Below are positions 1-5,615 of a stretch of DNA of 6,064 bases, piece by piece. A program made the position numbers and the translations under genes. Every line of letters begins with the position of its first letter. The stretch's first letter is position 1. The stretch lies in contig JAEZGB010000117.1 in the NCBI GenBank assembly GCA_023437485.1, positions 1 to 6,064 on the forward strand. The letters run 5' to 3'. The notes below the pieces were generated by a model. That model worked only from the letters and a program-made list of their open reading frames with translations. It had not been told where the DNA came from and did not search any database. The stretch is from Bacteroidota bacterium. GTDB taxonomy: Bacteria > Bacteroidota > Bacteroidia > Flavobacteriales > Flavobacteriaceae.

Positions 1-25
1 AATTATTAATTATTAATTATTAATT
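1..25. repeat. AATTATT short tandem repeat
   Basis: Three full copies of the 7-mer AATTATT plus a partial fourth, at the very edge of the window, so the array may extend upstream. It is purely A/T. It could be a simple microsatellite or an A/T-rich element upstream of the integrase; nothing in the sequence decides between these. Confidence 0.8.
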
Positions 26-257
26 GAATTCGCGTGAGCGGTTGCAGCGGCATCCTTTTACGCCGCGGCGCCGCTGAATTGTTATTTTTTTGCCGGAATT
101 CTGCGCGCGAGGCAGCAAAAGATAGAGCGAAAGACGCGACGGCGCACGGATTCCTGATCTGGAACGGAAATTTCTTTGCGCCGTCACGCCCTAATTTGTG
201 ACGAACACGCAATGACTTCGTCAAATGGCCATCAATCATCAATCAATTATTGCCGGG

Positions 258-293
258 CCCCTAAGGTTCGGCTTTTTTTTTGGATTTTAGGGG
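258..293. repeat. Inverted repeat CCCCTAA / TTAGGGG before the integrase
   Basis: CCCCTAA at 258-264 is the exact reverse complement of TTAGGGG at 287-293, with a T-rich loop of 22 nt containing a run of nine T. It could be a terminator for transcription entering from upstream, an RNA hairpin in the integrase leader, or an operator. The T run lies in the loop and not after the stem, so it is not a standard intrinsic terminator. The TTG at 280 that could open a longer integrase frame lies inside this structure. Confidence 0.35.
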
Positions 294-351
294 GGAAAAC
301 CGCAGTGCGGGGCCGACGGATTTTTGGTACTTGGCAAAAGGATATTTGGAT

Positions 352-1464
352 ATGGAAAGGGATTTGCCCATTGCTACTTTGTTCAGGGCCGAACACCGGG
401 ACATGGACGTGCTTTGCATTGCGGTGCGCGCCGATTATAAATTGAGCGTGGAGCTGAATTATGTGCTGGGCGCGGTGTTTAGCTTTTCCCGAAAATTGTG
501 GTACGTGCCCTTCTCGCCCGGACATATCAAACAGGTTTATTCATTTTTAAAGGGCAAGGCGGATATTGACGACAGCAAACTTTTGGCGGGTTTGGAGCGC
601 GAGAGCTATAATTTGCACGATATCGCGCTGAACCCGGAGAACGCGCACCTGTTAAGGCGGTTTTGTCGTTGGATGAAGGCCAAAAGGTACAGCGAGGCCA
701 CGATTGATTCCTATGGTTCGATCATTGCGTTTTTTTTGAAATATTTGCAAAAAAGGAATATTGAGCAAATCACGCCATTGACGGTTTCTCAATTTAATTA
801 TGAATTTATTGTAAATCCCGGTAAATCTGTATCCTATCACAACCAGGCTGTCAACGCGCTGAAGCAATTTTTTACCTACCAGAATCTGGTGGTGGAGCTG
901 GACCATATTGAACGGCCCCGCAGCGACAAGAAGCTGCCGGTGATTTTGAGCATGGACGAGGTGAAATTGTTGCTGGATTGCACGGTAAACCTCAAACACA
1001 AGGTTTTATTGAGCTTGATTTACTCGGGTGGGTTCAGGATAAGCGAAGTTTTGAAGCTTCGGTTGGAGGATATTGACAGCCAGCGGATGCTTATTCATGT
1101 TCGGGATGCCAAAGGCAGAAAGGACCGGTACACGTTGCTTTCACAACGGGCGTTGTTGCTTTTGCGCGAATATTACAAAGTTTACCGGCCCAAGGTTTAT
1201 TTGTTTGAGGGAGCGTACGGCCAGATGTATGGGCAACGGGCGGCGCAACAGGTGCTTCAGGCTTCGGCCAGACGCGCCGGGATTACCAAGAAAATCACCC
1301 TGCACAGTTTAAGGCACAGTTTTGCCACGCACCTTTTGGAAAACGGTACTGATTTGCGGTACATTCAGACGCTGTTGGGGCACAGCAGCCCCAAGACCAC
1401 CATGATTTACACGCATGTTTCCACAGCGAATATGCAGAATATCAGAAATCCGTTGGATTATTAA
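352..1464 (+). CDS. Tyrosine recombinase (Xer/integron-type integrase)
   Basis: Predicted site-specific recombinase of the tyrosine family, inferred to act on the attC-like sites downstream. From the ATG at 352 it is 370 aa. The frame is open to a TTG at 280 (394 aa), but ATG 352 is preferred because the extra residues look non-conserved and overlap an inverted repeat. Residues about 1-75 form an N-terminal region with a pattern (basic residues, then K-x-WYVPF) that I associate with Bacteroidota integrases. A SAM-like core-binding domain spans about 97-181, and the catalytic domain about 190-360. The catalytic set is complete: R229 (in FRISE), K254, H318 and R321 (HSLRHS), H344 (LGHSS) and nucleophile Y353 (MIYTHV). 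The stretch before the HxxR box is short, so the extra segment diagnostic of IntI is absent; yet RPRxxKKLPVxL and the final RNPLD resemble IntI. The gene points toward the array, with its stop about 75 bp before the first cassette. An XerC/D housekeeping role is less likely given the context. Confidence 0.93.
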   Translation: MERDLPIATLFRAEHRDMDVLCIAVRADYKLSVELNYVLGAVFSFSRKLWYVPFSPGHIKQVYSFLKGKADIDDSKLLAGLERESYNLHDIALNPENAHLLRRFCRWMKAKRYSEATIDSYGSIIAFFLKYLQKRNIEQITPLTVSQFNYEFIVNPGKSVSYHNQAVNALKQFFTYQNLVVELDHIERPRSDKKLPVILSMDEVKLLLDCTVNLKHKVLLSLIYSGGFRISEVLKLRLEDIDSQRMLIHVRDAKGRKDRYTLLSQRALLLLREYYKVYRPKVYLFEGAYGQMYGQRAAQQVLQASARRAGITKKITLHSLRHSFATHLLENGTDLRYIQTLLGHSSPKTTMIYTHVSTANMQNIRNPLDY

Positions 1465-1525
1465 CTATATTGCGATTTCCTTCGGCTATCGACCCGCTGT
1501 TGAAGAAAGATGGTGGGGTTTGCGC

Positions 1526-1547
1526 GGGGATAAACTAGTTACTGGCC
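1526..1547 (+). other. attI-like primary recombination site
   Basis: A GTTA core (1538-1541) follows the integrase stop by about 75 bp and starts the first cassette as GTTACTGGCC. The six bases before it, AAACTA, do not match the GAGAAC/GTGAAC found before GTTA in the attC-like sites, and no pairing 5' arm with TAAC is visible upstream. It therefore looks like a simple attI-type site and not another attC. The boundary is supported because GTTACTGGCC is the exact reverse complement of GGCCAGTAAC at 4548-4557, the far end of the same cassette. Confidence 0.6.
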
Positions 1548-1569
1548 ATTACAAGGCCGATTCAGGAAA

Positions 1570-1579
1570 CTAACGCAAC
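1570..1579 (+). repeat. IS30 left terminal inverted repeat
   Basis: CTAACGCAAC, the exact reverse complement of 3972-3981. It is followed by AACACTAA...TTAGTGTT, a local 8-bp palindrome just before the transposase start. TAAC here also resembles the start of an attC-like site, but the IS reading fits the cassette-end matches better. Confidence 0.6.
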
Positions 1580-1605
1580 ACTAATTGACTTAATTTAGTG
1601 TTGAT

Positions 1606-2588
1606 ATGAAACAAAAATTTACCCGTTTAAACCTCCAGGAACGCATCCAAATCGAGAAGTATATTGATAAGGGCTTCTCCCTTCCTCGATTGCAATCTTA
1701 CTGGGAAGGCACAAGTCCACGATCTGTCGTGAGCTCCAAAGAACACATTACAAATCCTAAGTGGCGTATAATGCACATGTGAAATCGGTGAAGATTTGCA
1801 GCGGCAAAAACTACGACAGATCAAAGATTCTGGACAATAAACAACTCCATAAATATGTGCTTCTGCATCTGCGCAAAAAATGGTCTCCGGAACAGATTTC
1901 CCTATCTTTAAAAAAGAATTTTCCAAACCAGAAAAACATGCAGGTAAGCCACGAAACGATTTATTATTATGTGTACCTCCACAGCAAGAAAACGCTCAAG
2001 GATGAACTCATTAAACAACTTCGGCAAAAGCGAAAAACCAGGGGATCCAGACACACTAAATCGGTTCGGGATATCAAGATCGTGGATCGTCTCAGCATTG
2101 ACGAACGCCCGCCGGAAGTGGCCTCGCGCGAGATTCCCGGCCATTGGGAAGGAGACCTTATTGTGGGTAAGGAACATGGCTCATACATCGGAACCCTGGT
2201 CGAGAGATCATCGCGGTATCTAATCCTGGTGCATCTGCAAAACAAGGAAGCTGAGACAGTTCGCAAGGCCTTTGAAGCTGAATTTAAAAAGCTTCCAAAG
2301 CTGATGCGAAAGAGCTTGACATACGATAACGGAACGGAAATGTCGCAGCATAAATTATTGACCAAAACAACGAAAATGAAAGTCTATTTCACTCATCCAT
2401 ACAGCCCCTGGGAAAGACCAACGAATGAAAATACGAACGGGCTACTGCGCGACTATTTTCCAAAAGGAACAGACTTATCAATACATTCCAAATCCGATTT
2501 GAGAAGAGTACAAAAAGAGCTCAACGAAAGGCCGCGCAAGGTCCTTGACGTTAGGTCGCCGAAGGAAGTTTGCCAAATCCTGAAATAG
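1606..2588 (+). pseudogene. IS30-family transposase, frameshifted and stop-interrupted
   Basis: This was a DDE transposase. Reading starts at ATG 1606 and gives an N-terminal helix-turn-helix region (NLQERIQIEKYIDKGFSL) in one frame. The match then continues in another frame as SIAILLGRHKSTICREL, which fits loss of one base near 1684. An in-frame TAA at 1758-1760 follows. From 1761 a 275-codon frame remains open with the catalytic core intact: D in HWEGDLIVG, D in YDNGTE and E in NENTNGLLR. The last codons and the TAG at 2586-2588 belong to the inserted IS3 end. Joining 2580 to 3899 restores a tail ending at TGA 3922-3924 that includes TLQF, plausibly the original C-terminus. The gene has three lesions in total and is not expected to be active. 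Confidence 0.88.
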
Positions 2589-2595
2589 GTTGACA
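2581..2595 (+). repeat. IS3 left inverted repeat
   Basis: TGAAATAGGTTGACA, matching the reverse complement of 3884-3898 at 14 of 15 positions. Its AAATAG supplies the present stop codon of the IS30 pseudogene. Confidence 0.88.
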
Positions 2596-2623
2596 AAAAA
2601 TCAACAACTATTTACAGGACAAG

Positions 2624-3049
2624 ATGAAAGAAAAGAAGACTCCCTGTCAGAAAAAATCGGTAGGATTTGATCTGAAACTGAAAATCATCGACCAGGTTTG
2701 CAATGGTCAGATATCGGTAAATCACGCCTCTGTCAAGTACAATGTGGGGCGCAATGCGATTTATTATTGGCTGCAGAAATATGCTACTTTAGAGCAAAAG
2801 CAAAAAGGAATGTCAAAGAAAGACGAAATCAAGAAACTCAAGGATAAGATTGAAGAACTTGAGTTCATTAAAAACTTTCAGCAGATGGTGATTGCCGAAG
2901 CTGAACTGGACACCGGAAATGATTACGCAAAAAAGTCGCTGCCCGAATCGTTGGCCAAAGAAGTGGAACAAAAGAAAAGAGCCATTTTAAAGTCCAATGG
3001 CTCTCTCAATGCTTCGGGATCTCAAGACAAGCGTTCTACAAAAAAATAA
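2624..3049 (+). CDS. IS3-family OrfA, DNA-binding transposase subunit
   Basis: A 141-aa protein. Residues about 14-55 form the helix-turn-helix (DLKLKIIDQV... VKYNVGRNAIYYWLQKY) that binds the element's ends. Residues about 65-92 (KKDEIKKLKDKIEELE and onward) look like the coiled coil used for multimerisation. In this family OrfA is made alone and also as the front of an OrfAB fusion by -1 frameshifting. The slippery codons here are K103-K104. The ATG is 28 nt after the left inverted repeat, with a weak purine stretch (ACAGGACAAG) before it. The gene appears intact. Confidence 0.9.
   Translation: MKEKKTPCQKKSVGFDLKLKIIDQVCNGQISVNHASVKYNVGRNAIYYWLQKYATLEQKQKGMSKKDEIKKLKDKIEELEFIKNFQQMVIAEAELDTGNDYAKKSLPESLAKEVEQKKRAILKSNGSLNASGSQDKRSTKK
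2929..2935 (+). promoter_or_regulatory. Programmed -1 frameshift site A_AAA_AAG
   Basis: The heptamer AAAAAAG is phased in the OrfA frame as A|AAA|AAG. Slipping back one base enters the OrfB frame, which is open from here to 3867. This gives a predicted OrfAB of about 414 aa and keeps the FGISRQAFYKK segment expected at the start of the OrfB part. A second run, A_AAA_AAA at 3040-3046, is also in phase just before the OrfA stop, but shifting there would skip that segment, so 2929 is preferred. Confidence 0.75.
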
Positions 3050-3066
3050 ACCTTTGCAACAAGCAA

Positions 3067-3867
3067 ATGGATCAGGAAGAGAAACTTCGCAACATGGTCA
3101 TTGACCAACGGGGCGATTTGTATGATAACCTCGGCGGACGAAAGCTGCATCAACTTCTTGCCATAAAAATGAAGGAAGAAGGCATTAAAATGGGTCGTGA
3201 CAAGTTCTTTGATTTCCTTAGAGCTCATACCCTGCTTGTGGTTAAGCATAAAAATTATATACGTACTACAAACTCAAACCATAACTTTAAAAAATTCAAA
3301 AACCTGGTGAAAAACAAAGTGCCAAAAGGACCTGAAGAACTTTGGGTCAGCGATATCACCTACTTGCGACTCAACGGCAAACATGCTTACCTGGCTTTGG
3401 TGACTGATGCTTATTCAAAGCAGATCATGGGCTTTAAAGTGTCAACAAACATGAAAGCATCACTGTCACTCGATGCGCTTAAAATGGCCTTAAAAAACCG
3501 TAAATATCCCGAGAAGAAACTGATTCACCATTCCGATAGAGGATTCCATTATTGCTGGCCGGATTACGTCAAAATGCTACAGAACAACGAAATATTGATT
3601 AGCATGACCGAACAATACGACCCGTATGAGAATGCAATTGCCGAACGAATTAATCAAACTATGAAGTATGATTTTGGGCTCAATCAAGTCTTGCCAAACA
3701 AGACCTTCGCAGAAAAAATGACCAGGCGTGCCGTTCGCTTATACAACAACTTTCGGCCACATGACAGCCTTAAAGGAAGAACGCCCAGCAGCGTGCATCA
3801 AAAGCCCGACGTGCCTTATAAATCATACCGAAAGAATACCGAAATTATTTATCTAAATTTGAATTGA
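3067..3867 (+). CDS. IS3-family OrfB, DDE transposase catalytic subunit
   Basis: This is the rve-type integrase core that cuts and joins the element's ends. From ATG 3067 it is 266 aa, but the frame is open upstream to the frameshift site, so the working product is most likely the OrfAB fusion. An HTH_21-like segment (RKLHQLLAIKMKEEGIKMGRDKFFDFL) comes first. The catalytic triad follows: D96 in LWVSDITYL, D157 in HHSDRG and E193 in ENAIAERINQTMK. A C-terminal YNNFRPHDSLKGRTP is typical of the family. No internal stop or shift is seen. It lies one frame back from orfA, 17 nt past its stop if the ATG is used. Confidence 0.92.
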   Translation: MDQEEKLRNMVIDQRGDLYDNLGGRKLHQLLAIKMKEEGIKMGRDKFFDFLRAHTLLVVKHKNYIRTTNSNHNFKKFKNLVKNKVPKGPEELWVSDITYLRLNGKHAYLALVTDAYSKQIMGFKVSTNMKASLSLDALKMALKNRKYPEKKLIHHSDRGFHYCWPDYVKMLQNNEILISMTEQYDPYENAIAERINQTMKYDFGLNQVLPNKTFAEKMTRRAVRLYNNFRPHDSLKGRTPSSVHQKPDVPYKSYRKNTEIIYLNLN

Positions 3868-3883
3868 AAACAGCGTAAAAATC

Positions 3884-3898
3884 TGTCAACCTATATCA
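3884..3898 (+). repeat. IS3 right inverted repeat
   Basis: TGTCAACCTATATCA, 16 nt after the orfB stop codon, pairing with 2581-2595 with one mismatch. Confidence 0.88.
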
Positions 3899-3981
3899 GG
3901 ACGTTACAGTTTTCAGGGAAATGATTTTATCAAAAAACCAACTATAACCAATTTGTGTAATTTAGCTGAAAGTTGCGTTAG
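3899..3981 (+). other. Right-hand remnant of the IS30 element
   Basis: About 83 bp between the IS3 right end and the proposed IS30 right end. It begins with the presumed last eight codons of the IS30 transposase plus stop (to 3924), then an A/T-rich non-coding stretch, and ends in GTTGCGTTAG (3972-3981). The TTTAGC...GTTAGC at the end looks like the 3' half of an attC-like site but is better explained as the IS terminus. Confidence 0.5.
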
Positions 3982-4021
3982 CAATTTGAAACCGCCCAAC
4001 CGCACAAGGAAACAATAAATT

Positions 4022-4556
4022 ATGAAAAAGCTTCTTCTACTTGCAATGATCACCCGTCGGAAGTTCATGCAAATTAGAAACTACTCCTGAGTCAAAGATT
4101 AAGAATTTTATTTTCATTAATTTTAATTTGCGCGAAAATAGTTCTCTAAAATTTTCTGGTTCAGATACATTATACCTTGAAAAAAGATTTCCAGAAAATC
4201 CAATTGGAATTCATTATTTAGTATTGAAACCTGAGCAAAGAGACACATTGATAAGAAAGAGAAATGCAATAGATTTCTCTAAATACAAATCAAAATATCA
4301 TAGTCAAGGAGAGGACGGAAAATCACACGTTTTTATTGTTACAAAAAATGATAGTGTAAATTTTATAAGTGTGCATGGACGAAACAGTCCAAAAGAACTA
4401 TTGGCTTTCGGAGATTGGCTACGAAATATGATAATAAAGGAAAAATTTGTATCGACCAAGAATGAAATAAAATTTTGGAATGTTGAAGGAATAATTCCCC
4501 CGCCGCCTCCACCTCTACGAAACGAAATAGAATTCAAAAAAAGTAACGGCCAGTAA
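4022..4556 (+). pseudogene. Cassette 1 gene, frameshifted probable lipoprotein
   Basis: Function unknown. ATG 4022 starts MKKLLLLAM, a signal-peptide n/h region, but that frame stops at 4088. In the next frame the sequence is open from 4050 to TAA 4554, beginning SPVGSSCKLETTPES. GSSC is an acceptable though not ideal lipobox. One extra base between about 4046 and 4068 would explain this; the repaired protein would be 177 aa. The mature part is hydrophilic and lysine-rich with no domain I recognise. It ends with a run of six prolines followed by a charged tail. The codons from 4128 alone give 142 aa from a TTG, which is unlikely to be the real start. The stop TAA overlaps the TAAC that begins the attC-like site. 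The shift may be true decay or a sequencing error. Confidence 0.65.
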
Positions 4557-4732
4557 CACTCGCTAAACTCCATTGCTTCAATTCGTTAACCGGATAACTT
4601 TGAAACCAATTCGCAAAACCGTTTTTACTTTTGCGTCAAAATGTAGCAAAAGCAAACGGTTTTGCTTTATTTTCGTTTTGCAGAAAATACTCAGCTAACC
4701 AAGACGCAACGAAAGTTTAGCGGAGAACGTTA
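4554..4732 (+). other. attC-like site 1
   Basis: A 179-bp imperfect palindrome. TAAC (4554-4557) pairs with GTTA (4729-4732). Spacers ACT (4558-4560) and GAGAAC (4723-4728) are unpaired. CGCTAAACT (4561-4569) pairs perfectly with AGTTTAGCG (4714-4722). Further in, TTGCTTC faces GACGCAA with one mismatch. TGCAGAAAATACTCAG lies at 4679-4694. The site is about 54 bp longer than the others because of the hairpin at 4613-4665. The cassette junction is inferred between G4729 and T4730. The layout R''-spacer-L''...L'-spacer-R' is that of integron attC sites. Confidence 0.82.
4613..4680 (+). terminator. Terminator-like hairpin inside attC-like site 1
   Basis: GCAAAACCGTTT (4613-4624) is the exact reverse complement of AAACGGTTTTGC (4654-4665). 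Inside it, TTTTGC (4629-4634) pairs with GCAAAA (4646-4651). The stem is followed by TTTATTTTCGTTTT. It could end transcription of the cassette 1 gene, or simply extend the folded attC stem; both are possible. Confidence 0.5.
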
Positions 4733-5352
4733 GCAGTAACCTTTGAAAAAATCGTAACAAAAAACAAATTCGAAATATGAAGCATCTAATAATATTTTGG
4801 AGTTTAACTCAATGTTTAATATCTGCCGCTCAGTCTTATGAAACCTCCCACACAAAAGGTTACAGCTCTACTTTTTGTGGTGAGGAAAAATTTGAATTTC
4901 ATTTTGGAAACGATAAAATTTCAAAGACAGATCATTATTACAATACGACTGAAACTGTTCCATCACGACGAGACGATGGACAGTTCGATGATGCTGGAAA
5001 TTATGTAGAATATTGGACACCGAAATTTTATCTTGAAGAAAATGGGTCAAGTGATTATTATTCTATTCCAAAATTTTATTTTAGAATTGCTTATGATAAA
5101 AAGGGAGGTAATTTACTTTATATTTTGGAGATTCCTCAAGCTGGAAATTCGTTAGCGACCGAAAGAGCGAAATACTATTTCACAAATCTAGGATACGAAA
5201 CTTTTTGTAAAAAATAAAAAGGCTACTGCTAACCCTGCATTCCCAAAATGCCTGGTTTTCTCCTCTGCAGAAACTACTCAGGTGATTGAAAATTTACGTT
5301 ACATTAGCGGCTAACGAACTAGCATTGTCGGCACTTCGGGAATGCGTGAACG
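4730..5352 (+). other. Cassette 2 (623 bp)
   Basis: Runs from G^TTA at 4729 to G^TTA at 5352. The start GTTAGCAGTAACC (4729-4741) is the reverse complement of GGCTACTGCTAAC (5221-5233) at 12 of 13 positions. It holds one gene on the + strand with a 47-bp leader and its attC-like site directly after the stop, the compact form typical of integron cassettes. Confidence 0.8.
4777..5217 (+). CDS. Cassette 2 gene, small exported protein of unknown function
   Basis: A 146-aa protein I do not recognise. Residues 1-19 form a Sec signal peptide (MKHLIIFWSLTQCLISAAQS) with likely cleavage near AAQ|S, so the mature protein of about 127 aa is expected in the periplasm or outside the cell. It contains no transmembrane segment after the signal. 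The mature part is rich in aromatic residues, especially Tyr and Phe, and in acidic residues (for example KFYLEENGSSDYY and KFYFRIAYDKKGG), suggesting a small beta-rich fold. Two cysteines remain, near C34 and C144. ATG 4777 follows an A-rich leader without a Shine-Dalgarno motif. It is the only gene in its cassette and is more A/T-rich than the integrase, consistent with separate origin. Confidence 0.82.
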   Translation: MKHLIIFWSLTQCLISAAQSYETSHTKGYSSTFCGEEKFEFHFGNDKISKTDHYYNTTETVPSRRDDGQFDDAGNYVEYWTPKFYLEENGSSDYYSIPKFYFRIAYDKKGGNLLYILEIPQAGNSLATERAKYYFTNLGYETFCKK

Positions 5353-5355
5353 TTA
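5230..5355 (+). other. attC-like site 2
   Basis: 126 bp. TAAC (5230-5233) pairs with GTTA (5352-5355). Spacers are CCT (5234-5236) and GTGAAC (5346-5351), again 3 and 6 nt. The arms GCATTCCCAAAATGCC (5237-5252) and GGCACTTCGGGAATGC (5330-5345) pair over 16 positions with 2 mismatches, using a sequence unrelated to the arms of sites 1 and 3. TGCAGAAACTACTCAG lies at 5266-5281. It starts 12 bp after the cassette 2 stop codon. Confidence 0.8.
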
Positions 5356-5387
5356 CAGGCCATCGGTCGCGCCGAAATTTCACACCT

Positions 5388-5469
5388 AAAATCTCAAAAC
5401 GCCATAAAATCGATTTCGAGATTTGCTCAATTTACATTAGAAATATCCGAGAATCAAATTTGAGATTTT
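5388..5469. repeat. 11-bp inverted repeat in cassette 3
   Basis: AAAATCTCAAA (5388-5398) and TTTGAGATTTT (5459-5469) are perfect reverse complements with a 60-nt loop, inside which CGAGATTT near 5417 repeats part of the right arm. It could be an RNA stem or a binding site; no function is evident. Confidence 0.6.
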
Positions 5470-5600
5470 CGCATTGATCATGAAGTGAATTAATCGACGC
5501 AAAACTGGGCGCGGTACCTAGCATTTTTGAATGTTGAGAAGTATCATCGATGTTTCTAAAGCGCGCGCAATTATTGAACATTGATTTGAGATAATTTGAA

Positions 5601-5615
5601 ATTGCGTTGCGCAAT
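5601..5615. repeat. Short hairpin ATTGCG-TTG-CGCAAT in cassette 3
   Basis: A 6-bp perfect stem with a 3-nt loop, not followed by a T run, so not a standard terminator. It may be a small structural element of an RNA from this cassette. Confidence 0.45.

Larger units (their letters stand above)
1..351. other. Leader upstream of the integrase, no supported gene
   Basis: I see no convincing coding region here. Open frames on both strands lack a good start or any recognisable protein features. The stretch holds the AATTATT repeat, a GC-rich patch near 60-75, a 7-bp inverted repeat at 258-293 and a small palindrome CCGCAGTGCGG at 300-310. I looked for a Bacteroidota-type promoter (TTTG about 19 nt upstream of TAnnTTTG) and found only poor partial matches, for example TAATTTG near 192. 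The integrase promoter presumably lies here but cannot be placed. Confidence 0.5.
2581..3898 (+). mobile_element. IS3-family insertion sequence, apparently intact
   Basis: A 1318-bp element bounded by TGAAATAGGTTGACA (2581-2595) and TGTCAACCTATATCA (3884-3898), 15-bp inverted repeats with one mismatch and the TG...CA ends normal for this family. It contains orfA and orfB with a canonical slippery site and all catalytic residues. It is inserted in the 3' end of the IS30 transposase. No 3-4 bp direct repeat flanks it: TCC is on the left and GGA on the right, which extends the inverted repeat and does not form a target duplication. Confidence 0.9.
1570..3981 (+). mobile_element. IS30-family element, degenerate, split by an IS3-family element
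   Basis: Termini are proposed from the 10-bp perfect inverted repeat CTAACGCAAC (1570-1579) and GTTGCGTTAG (3972-3981). Sequence inside the two ends is only loosely similar. Removing the IS3 element (2581-3898) leaves about 1.1 kb, the usual size for this family, with a transposase filling most of it. I find no clear target-site duplication. The transposase carries a frameshift and a stop, so this copy cannot move by itself. It sits in the leader of cassette 1. Exact ends are an inference. Confidence 0.7.
1539..4729 (+). other. Cassette 1, interrupted by nested insertion sequences
   Basis: This is the unit between the attI-like G^TTA at 1538 and the G^TTA of the first attC-like site at 4729. 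Start and end match as a 10/10 reverse complement (GTTACTGGCC against GGCCAGTAAC). Most of its length is the IS30/IS3 composite (1570-3981). Without it the cassette would be about 780 bp: a leader of roughly 70 bp, one gene (4022-4556) and the attC-like site. That fits the size of the two following cassettes. Confidence 0.7.

Noticed and set aside
6..242. 78-codon - strand open frame upstream of the integrase
   Set aside because: Low-complexity composition, and its 3' end runs into the AATTATT repeat. No domain-like pattern.
3897..3908. GGACGTTACAG next to the IS3 right end, resembling the GAAC-GTTA core
   Set aside because: It reads as the last codons of the IS30 transposase when the IS3 is removed, and no paired TAAC arm exists.
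3945..3982. TTTAGC...GTTAGC, like the 3' half of an attC-like site, which would pair with TAACGCAAC at 1571 and make a separate cassette boundary at 3977
   Set aside because: The 1538 start pairs 10/10 with the 4548-4557 end, which requires a single cassette across this point. CTAACGCAAC/GTTGCGTTAG works as IS30 ends and gives a normal IS30 length of about 1.1 kb. A cassette starting at 3977 matches its supposed end only in TAAC.
4077..4090. AGAAACTACTC in the cassette 1 gene, identical to 11 bases of the att motif in site 2
   Set aside because: No TAAC/GTTA arms surround it and it falls in the coding frame of the lipoprotein, so it is probably chance.
4737..4745. TAACCTTTG before the cassette 2 gene as a Bacteroidota -7 box (TAnnTTTG)
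   Set aside because: It has one base too many between TA and TTTG and no proper upstream TTTG box at the required distance; too weak to call.
5219..5325. Alternative attC-like site using CTGCTAA (5226-5232) and TTAGCGG (5304-5310)
   Set aside because: Pairing is only 7 bp with a wobble and lacks a GTTA end. The arms at 5237-5252 and 5330-5345 pair much better and keep the 3/6 spacer rule.
5286..5477. 63-codon + strand open frame
   Set aside because: It starts at a TTG inside attC-like site 2, crosses the cassette junction and shows no protein-like pattern.
5432..5614. 60-codon - strand open frame in cassette 3
   Set aside because: It has only a TTG start, no ribosome binding site and no recognisable features, and it overlaps the inverted repeats.
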